Positions 1 to 5,039 of a stretch of DNA of 6,122 nt are shown piece by piece (position 1 is the first letter of the stretch; the number at the start of each line of letters is the position of its first letter). Under the pieces are notes generated by a model, which worked only from the letters and a program-made list of their open reading frames with translations, was not told where the DNA came from and ran no database searches. This DNA is from Thermus sp. JCM 17653 (GTDB lineage: Bacteria; Deinococcota; Deinococci; Deinococcales; Thermaceae). Position numbers and translations under genes: made by a program. The stretch spans positions 1-6,122 of the forward strand of contig BBBN01000100.1 in NCBI GenBank assembly GCA_001311585.1, given 5' to 3'.

Positions 1-1
1 G

Positions 2-432
2 GCGAAGGGGGTGGGGGCCCTCACCGTGGCCCTGGCCAACGTCCCCGGTGCCCCCCTTTTAGAGGAGGCCCACCACCCGGTCCTCCTGGACACGGGCCCC
101 GAGGTGGTGGCGGGGAGCACCCGCTTGGGGGCGGGGACGGCCCAGAAAGCGGCCTTGAACCTTTTCTCCACCTTGGTCATGGTCCTCTTGGGCCGGGTCT
201 ACGGGAACCGCATGGCCCGGATGCGGGTGGCAACGCCAAGCTCCTAAGGCGGGGCGCCGCCATGGTGGAGGAGATGGCCGGGGTAGGGGAGAGGGAGGCC
301 ATGGACCTCCTCCAGGTCCACCCCGAACCCGCCCTCGCCGCCCTGGTGGCCCTGGGGCTTTCCCCGGAAAGGGCGGAAGCCCTCCTGGAGGAGAGGGGGG
401 TCCGGGAGGCGCTCAAGGAGGTGGGGAGGTGA
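2..432 (+). CDS. murQ: N-acetylmuramic acid 6-phosphate etherase MurQ, C-terminal part (5' cut by window edge, one frame break)
   Basis: MurQ is a cytoplasmic SIS-domain lyase that cleaves the D-lactyl ether of MurNAc-6-phosphate, giving GlcNAc-6-phosphate and D-lactate in peptidoglycan recycling. About 143 of the usual roughly 300 residues are present. The family signature is clear: ALANVPGAPL, then TGPEVVAGSTRLGAGTAQK (bases 92-148), then LNLFSTLVMVLLGRVYGN. The catalytic glutamates of the family lie in the missing N-terminal half. The reading frame starting at base 2 hits a stop at 245-247, but the expected continuation (NAKLLRRGAAMVEEM, then a small helical tail with LGLSPERAEALLEERG) runs in another frame from base 232 to the TGA at 430-432. 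One base missing near 230-231 (GCC read as GC) explains this. The stop overlaps the nagZ GTG by 4 bases. Identity is secure; intactness is uncertain. Confidence 0.93.
   Translation, partial: EGGGGPHRGPGQRPRCPPFRGGPPPGPPGHGPRGGGGEHPLGGGDGPESGLEPFLHLGHGPLGPGLREPHGPDAGGNAKLLRRGAAMVEEMAGVGEREAMDLLQVHPEPALAALVALGLSPERAEALLEERGVREALKEVGR
415..422 (+). promoter_or_regulatory. Shine-Dalgarno site of nagZ
   Basis: AAGGAGGT lies inside the 3' end of murQ, six bases before the GTG at 429. It is fully complementary to the usual 16S rRNA tail and decides the nagZ start in favour of GTG 429 over the in-frame ATG at 444. It also indicates translational coupling of nagZ to murQ. Confidence 0.75.
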
Positions 433-1938
433 GGCTTTTGGCCATGGTCCTGGGACTCGGGGTGGCGGCGGCGCAGGCGGGGAGCTTCCTGGTGGTGAGC
501 TTCAAGGGAAGCGAGCCCCCCTGGGACCTCCTAAGGCGGGTCCGTCCCGCCGGGGTGATCCTCTACCCCTCCAACCTGCGCCAAGACCCGGAGGGCCTGG
601 TCCGCCGCCTCAAGGCCTTTGACCCCAAGCTGGTGCTCTTCGTGGACCAGGAGGGGGGACCCTTCACCTCCTACCGGGAGGGGGTGGTGCGCTTCCCCTC
701 GGCCATGGCCCTTTCGGCTAGCGGAGACGAGGCTTGGTGGAGCGGGTGGGCTGGGCCCTGGGGTGCCAGGTGCGCCGCCTGGGAGCGGACGTGAACCTGG
801 CCCCGGTTTTGGACGTGAACGTCAACCCGCAAAACCCCATCATCGGCCTCCGTTCCTTCGGGGCCGACCCCGAGCGGGTGGCTCGCCTAGGCCTGGCCTT
901 CGCCCGGGGGGTCCTGCGCTCGGGGGCCAGGCCCGTGGGCAAGCACTTCCCGGGCCACGGGGACACCGCCACCGACTCCCACCTGGACCTTCCTCGGGTG
1001 GACAAGCCCCGGGATGCCCTGGAAAGGGTGGAGCTCCTTCCCTTCCGCCGCTACGTGGAGGCGGGGATGCCCGCCCTCATGACCGCCCACATCCTCTTTC
1101 CTGCCTTGGACCCGAAGCTCCCCGCTACCCTCTCGGAGGGCATCCTGACGGGGCTTTTGCGAAGGGAGATGGGGTTTAAAGGGGCGATCCTTACCGATGA
1201 CATGGCCATGGGGGCCATCAAGCGGAACTACGGGGCTCCCGAGGCCGCCCTCCTGGCGGTGCGCGCGGGGGCGGACCTCCTCCTTTTGGAGCCCGATGAG
1301 GGGGCCATCCTCGAGGTCCACACCCGTTTGCAGAAAGCTCTGGGCAAGGAGATCCCCAGGTCCCGGCCGGAGGAGGCCAAAAGGCGGGCCCTGGCCCTCT
1401 TGGCCCAAAGAGGGGAGTGCCCCTTCGGCCCCAAGGAGGAGGAGGCCTTGGCCCTAGAGGCCGCCCGCCGGGGGGTGGTCCACCTCTTCGGGCCCTTGCC
1501 CATCCCGGGCCCGGGGACCCTGGTGGTGGGCCTCAAGGTCACGGACCGCTACGGGGCCGAGCCCACCTTGGCGGACCTGGCCCCCATCTACCTTCGGGGA
1601 AGCCGGGGCCTGGTCCTTTCCGAGGACCCTTCTCCCCAGGAGGTGGCCCGGGCGGTGGCCGAGGCCAAGGGAGCGGAGCGGGTGGTCCTCTCCACCTTCC
1701 ACTGGCTTGGGGCCTTCAAGGAGGGCCAGAAGGCCCTCTACCGGGCCCTTCTGGCTCTGGGCAAGCCCCTTTTCCTCGTGGCCTTGGGCAACCCCGACGA
1801 CCTCCGCCACCTGGAGGGAAGGCCCCAAGGCTACCTGGCGACCCACGGCTACCGCGCGGTCCAGGTGCGGGCCGCGTTGGAAGCCTGGCGGGGGTGTACA
1901 CCCCCACCGGGCAATGGGTGTTTGGAGGTGAACCATGA
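429..1938 (+). CDS. nagZ: Beta-N-acetylhexosaminidase NagZ, glycoside hydrolase family 3 (two frame breaks)
   Basis: GH3 enzymes of the NagZ type remove terminal beta-linked GlcNAc from muropeptides during cell-wall recycling. With both breaks repaired the protein is about 503 residues. Residues 1-17 look like a signal peptide (MRLLAMVLGLGVAAAQA). The catalytic barrel has VDQEGG (D73), FPSAMAL, the substrate-binding Arg in IIGLRSFG, KHFPGHGDTATDSH (K172, H173 and the Asp-His acid/base pair near 183-185), and TDDMAMG (nucleophile Asp near 257). From about residue 330 a GH3 C-terminal domain follows (GTLVVGL, VALGNPDDL). The family's usual EGGRV motif reads EGGPFTSY here. Break 1 near 732-734 shifts the frame after DEA; break 2 near 1884-1885 shifts it before LAGVYTPTGQW. 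Each is repaired by one added base. It starts at GTG overlapping murQ, and its TGA overlaps the next ATG. Function is well supported; export is inferred. Confidence 0.92.
1924..1931 (+). promoter_or_regulatory. Shine-Dalgarno site of the family-1 binding protein
   Basis: GGAGGTGA lies within the last codons of nagZ, with its GGAGG core six bases before ATG 1935. It supports that start and coupling to nagZ. Confidence 0.7.
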
Positions 1939-3201
1939 GAAAGCTGTTCGGTGCCCTATTGCTCCTTTTGGGTCTGGCTTCGGCCCAGAAGCTGGTCCTG
2001 GCCAGCTGGGGAAGCCAGGAGGAGATCCAGGCCTACCAGCAGGTCCTGCGCCTTTTCCAGGAGAGGAATCCGGGGATCCAGGTGGAGTACATCAACATCC
2101 CCTCCAACGAGTATCTGGCCAAGATCACCGCCATGATGGCCGCCGGGACCCCGCCGGACGTCTTCTTCCTCAACAACATAGACTTCCCCGGGATGGCCTC
2201 GAGGGGGGTCCTGAAGCCTCTGGACCCCTTCCTGAAGCGGGACCGCTACCCCACGGGGGACATCTTCCCGGGCATCCTCAAGGCTTTCCAGTGGGAAGGG
2301 GTCCAGTACGGTCTGCCTCGGGACGTCTCTAACCTGGTGGTCTTTTACAACCGGGACCTCCTGCGCAAGGTAGGCCTCCCCGACCCCAAGCCCGACTGGA
2401 CCTGGGAGACTTCCTGCGCTACGCCAAGGCCCTGACCCTGGAAAAGGACGGCCGCCGGGTCCAGTGGGGGGTTTCTTTCCAGACCTTCTACCTCTTCTGG
2501 CAGCCTTGGGTCTGGTCGGCGGGGGGACGCTTCTACAGCCCCGACCACAGCAAGTTCCTTTTGAATGGCCCCGCCTCCTTGGAGGGCCTCCAGTTCTACC
2601 TGGACCTCCGCTACAAGCACCACGTGGCCCCCACCCCTGAGGAAGCCCAGGACCGGGGGGCCTTTACCATGTTCCTCAACGGCCAGACGGGCATGATCGT
2701 GGACGGCCGCTGGCGGGTGCCTACCCTGAAGGCCCGGGCCAAGTTTGACTTCGACGTGGTTCCCTTCCCCCGGGGCAAGGCGGGAAGCATCGTGGACATA
2801 GACGGCTCCGGTTGGGTGATGGCCGCGGGCACCAAGAACCCCGAGGCTGCCTGGAAGCTCCTCGCCTTCCTGGCAGGCCCCGAGGCGAGCCGGATCTTCA
2901 CCAAGACGGGCCTCATCATCCGGCTCGGGGGGTGGACGTGAGGAACGTGGAAAAGAGCATTCAAGGCCTCAAGGACTTCTTCGTTCCCCCGCCTCCCAAG
3001 AACCAACAGTACTTCCTCACGGTGAACCGCACCGCCCGGCCCACGGAGACCTTTGAGCGCTGGAACGAGGCCCTGCAGCTCATCAACAAGGCCTTGGAGC
3101 CCGTCTGGCAGGGCAAGGCCGACCTGAAAGCCGCTCTGGACGGCGTGGCCCCACAGGTGCAGAAGATCCTGGACGAGGTCCAGGCGGCCAGGAAGCGCTA
3201 G
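1935..3201 (+). CDS. Extracellular solute-binding protein family 1, sugar ABC importer (two frame breaks)
   Basis: This is the extracytoplasmic receptor of a CUT1-type ABC importer, which captures a sugar and delivers it to the permeases encoded next. Repaired length is about 422 residues, normal for the family. Residues 1-17 are a signal peptide (MRKLFGALLLLLGLASA), with likely cleavage before Q18; there is no lipobox cysteine. Family features in order: LVLASWGS at the mature N-terminus, FQERNPGIQVEY, AAGTPPDVFFLN, YGLPRDVSNLVVFYNRDLL, a DWTWE/FLRYAKAL segment, FLNGQTGMIVDGRWR, GSGWVMAAGTKNPEAAWKLLAF and GLIIPAR. The C-terminal tail (NVEKSIQGLKDFF to QAARKR) includes the usual final helix. 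Breaks lie at 2406-2410 (between TWE and FLRYAK) and at 2920-2921 (inside LIIPAR); each is mended by one base. The ATG overlaps the nagZ stop. The ligand cannot be read from sequence; its neighbours suggest an amino sugar or wall fragment. Confidence 0.9.
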
Positions 3202-3222
3202 CCTGGGAGGCCAGGAGGCCGC
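3184..3222 (+). promoter_or_regulatory. Overlapping inverted repeats at the binding-protein/permease junction
   Basis: The junction holds three nested or competing pairings. GCGGCC (3184-3189) pairs with GGCCGC (3217-3222). CCAGG (3188-3192) pairs with CCTGG (3202-3206) around the binding-protein stop codon. The same CCTGG can instead pair with CCAGG (3211-3215) across a GAGG loop, which would cover part of the permease Shine-Dalgarno site (AGGAGG, 3213-3218). In many ABC operons a stem-loop here raises binding-protein output relative to permeases. That role is inferred, and short GC-rich repeats also arise by chance in such DNA. Confidence 0.35.
3213..3218 (+). promoter_or_regulatory. Shine-Dalgarno site of the first permease
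   Basis: AGGAGG sits four bases before GTG 3223 and supports that codon as the start. It lies within the inverted repeats of this junction. Confidence 0.65.
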
Positions 3223-4185
3223 GTGCGCATCTACCACCGCTTTCCTCTCCTTTTCCTCCTGCCCTCTCTGGCGGGCTTCCTGGCCTTTAACCTGGGGCCT
3301 ATCCTCACCAGCCTTCTCCTTTCCTTCGTGGACTACGACGGGCTCAGGCCCCTTACCCTAATGACCCTCCAGGAGAACTGGGTAGGCCTGGAAAACTACC
3401 GCCGCCTTCTAGAGGACCCCGTTTTTCGCAAGGCCTTCTGGAACACCCTCTTTTACGTGGGGGTGGCGGTGCCCTTGGAGATGGTCCTCGCCCTGCTCCT
3501 CGCCCTGGGCCTCAACCGGCCTTGGCGGGGGGTGAAGGTGCTCCGCACCCTTTACCTCCTGCCCACGGTGACCAGCGTGGTGGCGGTGGGGCTCCTGTGG
3601 CGCTGGGTCTTGAACCCCACGGTGGGCCCCGTGAACCTCTTTCTCCGCTTCGTGGGGGAGAAGCTTTCCGCCTTATGGCGCCTCTTGGGGGCCGAGCCCC
3701 CCGCCCTCTTGGCCTGGCTGGCCCGGGAGGGCCCCGGCTGGCTTTCCGACCCCAATTGGGCCATGTGGGGGGTCATCCTGGCCTCGGTCTGGGCGGGGGT
3801 GGGCCTCAGGATGCTGATTTTTCTGGCAGGGTTGCAAAATATTAACCGGGAGTACCTGGAGGCGGCGAGCCTGGACGGGGCGAATGGCCTCCAGCGCTTC
3901 TTCTATGTGGTCCTCCCTCTCCTTTCTCCCACGGTCTTCCTCAACGCCCTTCTCGCCATGATCGGGGGCTTCCAGGTCTTCGGCCTGGTCTACACCATGA
4001 CCGGGGGGGGCCCCCTGGACAGCACCAACGTCCTCATGCTCTACCTTTACCGGAAGGCCTTTGGGACTTTTCCCTTTGAGATGGGGTACGCTTCGGCTAT
4101 CGCCTGGGTCCTCTTCCTCATCCTCTTCGCCCTCACCTACCTGCAGTGGGCCCTGAGGCGCCGCTGGGTTCTGGAGGAAGCGTGA
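3223..4185 (+). CDS. Sugar ABC transporter permease, MalF/UgpA type (CUT1)
   Basis: This is the first of two inner-membrane permeases forming the transport channel. It has 320 residues, is intact, and starts at GTG. Six hydrophobic segments are visible at about residues 9-30, 74-98, 106-128, 180-203, 233-258 and 288-310. The cytoplasmic EAA loop that docks the ATPase is at residues 213-232 (EAASLDGANGLQRFFYVVLP). The MalF-type hallmark YTMTGGGPLDSTN follows, at about 257-269, with LYLYRKAF after it. The outward loop between segments 3 and 4 (about 129-179) seems longer than in many relatives and carries an extra amphipathic stretch (GEKLSALWRLLGAEPPALLAWL). It lies 21 bases after the binding-protein gene, and its TGA overlaps the next GTG. 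The general call is secure; the substrate is unknown. Confidence 0.95.
   Translation: MRIYHRFPLLFLLPSLAGFLAFNLGPILTSLLLSFVDYDGLRPLTLMTLQENWVGLENYRRLLEDPVFRKAFWNTLFYVGVAVPLEMVLALLLALGLNRPWRGVKVLRTLYLLPTVTSVVAVGLLWRWVLNPTVGPVNLFLRFVGEKLSALWRLLGAEPPALLAWLAREGPGWLSDPNWAMWGVILASVWAGVGLRMLIFLAGLQNINREYLEAASLDGANGLQRFFYVVLPLLSPTVFLNALLAMIGGFQVFGLVYTMTGGGPLDSTNVLMLYLYRKAFGTFPFEMGYASAIAWVLFLILFALTYLQWALRRRWVLEEA
4173..4177 (+). promoter_or_regulatory. Shine-Dalgarno site of the second permease
   Basis: GGAGG lies four bases before GTG 4182, inside the end of the first permease gene. It favours this start over upstream in-frame candidates. Confidence 0.6.
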
Positions 4186-5012
4186 AGAAGCTTTTGGGCA
4201 AGCTCTGGGACGCTCTGGTCTATCTCCTTCTCCTCCTGGGGGGGCTCACCATGCTCGTCCCCTTCTTCTGGATGGTCTCCACCAGCTTCAAGGCCCCGGG
4301 GGCGGTCTTTGACCTGCCCGTGGAGGTGTGGCCCCGGGAGCTTCACCTGGAGAACTACCAGAGGGTGCTCACCGCCGTCCCCTTCGGCCGCTGGTACCTG
4401 AACTCTCTCCTGGTGGCCCTAGGGCTTACCTTCCTTAACCTCACCAGCGGGGCCATGGCGGGCTACGCCTTCGCCCGCTTCCGCTTCCCTGGGCAGGGGG
4501 CCCTCTTCCTCCTCTTTCTCGCCACCCTGATGATCCCCGTGCACGTCCTCATCATTCCCCTTTTCATCCTCATGCGGAACCTGGGGTGGGTGGACACCTA
4601 CTACGCCCTCATCCTCCCGGGGCTCTTTGACGCCTTCGCCATCTTCCTTATGCGCCAACACTTCCTGCAGCTTCCCCGGGAGCTGGAGGAGGCGGCCATC
4701 GTGGACGGGGCCACCCCCTGGCAGGTCTACTGGAAGGTGGCCCTGCCTTTGGCGGCCCCCGCCTTGGCCACCCTGGGCACCTTCACCTTCCTGGCGGGGT
4801 GGAACAGCTTTCTCTGGCCCCTGATCGTCACCCACTCCCTGGAGATGCGCCCCCTTACCGTGGGGCTGGCGGTTTTCCAGAACCAGTTCTCCACCGAGTG
4901 GACGGTGCTCATGGCGGGCCTCACCCTGGGCACCCTTCCCCCCATCCTGGTCTTTCTCCTGGCCCAGCGCTACTTCATCCAGGGGCTTACCCTGGGCAGC
5001 CTGAAAGGTTAG
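4182..5012 (+). CDS. Sugar ABC transporter permease, MalG/UgpE type (CUT1)
   Basis: This is the second half of the membrane channel. It is intact at 276 residues, the usual MalG-type length. The N-terminus (VKKLLGKLWD) is followed by a first membrane segment at about 11-33 ending in WMVSTSFK, a family hallmark. Then come an outward loop with ENYQRVL, segments at about 72-95, 106-130 and 138-158, and the EAA loop at 170-190 (EAAIVDGATPWQVYWKVALP). WNSFLWPLIV (207-216) follows, with final membrane segments near 196-218 and 241-262. I chose GTG 4182 because it forms a GTGA overlap with the upstream stop and has a ribosome site four bases before it; an in-frame ATG-like start at 4146 would overlap the upstream gene by 40 bases and prepend a non-conserved GPEAPLGSGGS stretch. 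No ATPase gene follows, so a shared MalK/MsiK-like subunit encoded elsewhere is expected. Confidence 0.95.
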   Translation: MKKLLGKLWDALVYLLLLLGGLTMLVPFFWMVSTSFKAPGAVFDLPVEVWPRELHLENYQRVLTAVPFGRWYLNSLLVALGLTFLNLTSGAMAGYAFARFRFPGQGALFLLFLATLMIPVHVLIIPLFILMRNLGWVDTYYALILPGLFDAFAIFLMRQHFLQLPRELEEAAIVDGATPWQVYWKVALPLAAPALATLGTFTFLAGWNSFLWPLIVTHSLEMRPLTVGLAVFQNQFSTEWTVLMAGLTLGTLPPILVFLLAQRYFIQGLTLGSLKG

Positions 5013-5015
5013 AAT
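4987..5015 (+). promoter_or_regulatory. Possible weak promoter for the family-5 binding protein
   Basis: TAGAAT (5010-5015, 5 of 6 to TATAAT), overlapping the permease stop codon, lies 17 bases after TTACCC (4987-4992, only 3 of 6 to TTGACA). A start near 5022 would give a leader of about 18 bases containing the ribosome site. The spacing is right but the -35 match is poor, so this could be chance. Confidence 0.22.
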
Positions 5016-5025
5016 GGGGCGGTAC

Positions 5026-5033
5026 AAGGAGGT
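5026..5033 (+). promoter_or_regulatory. Shine-Dalgarno site of the family-5 binding protein
   Basis: AAGGAGGT lies six bases before ATG 5040. It is a full-length consensus site and fixes the start. It predicts strong initiation independent of the upstream genes. Confidence 0.75.
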
Positions 5034-5039
5034 CAAGGA

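Noticed and set aside
726..740. Programmed -1 ribosomal frameshifting as the cause of the nagZ break
   Set aside because: No slippery heptamer or well-placed stimulatory structure is visible here or at the other four breaks, and five such sites in 2.7 kb would be without precedent. One-base loss is simpler.
1504..1515. Perfect 12-base palindrome CCCGGGCCCGGG in nagZ
   Set aside because: It encodes the Pro-Gly-Pro-Gly linker between domains and is explained by GC-rich codon choice. With no loop it is unlikely to act as a site.
734..2332. Apparent 532-residue protein joining most of NagZ to sequence past the binding-protein start
   Set aside because: After base 1885 this frame loses homology, while the NagZ C-terminus and the binding-protein signal peptide read clearly in other frames. 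It is a product of the frame break.
2812..3201. Separate 129-codon gene at the end of the binding-protein gene
   Set aside because: From base 2920 on, this frame encodes the expected C-terminal tail of the receptor; before that it is out of frame with conserved residues. It has no ribosome site of its own.
4146..4181. Earlier start for the second permease
   Set aside because: It would add 12 non-conserved residues inside the first permease gene. GTG 4182 has a ribosome site and a normal GTGA overlap.
1935..5012. Naming the cassette malEFG (maltose)
   Set aside because: The genes belong to the same broad CUT1 family, but nothing in the sequence fixes maltose as ligand, and the linked murQ-nagZ points elsewhere.
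5013..5039. Terminator between the second permease and the family-5 gene
   Set aside because: The gap has no inverted repeat and no T-run; it holds only the ribosome site and a possible -10 element.
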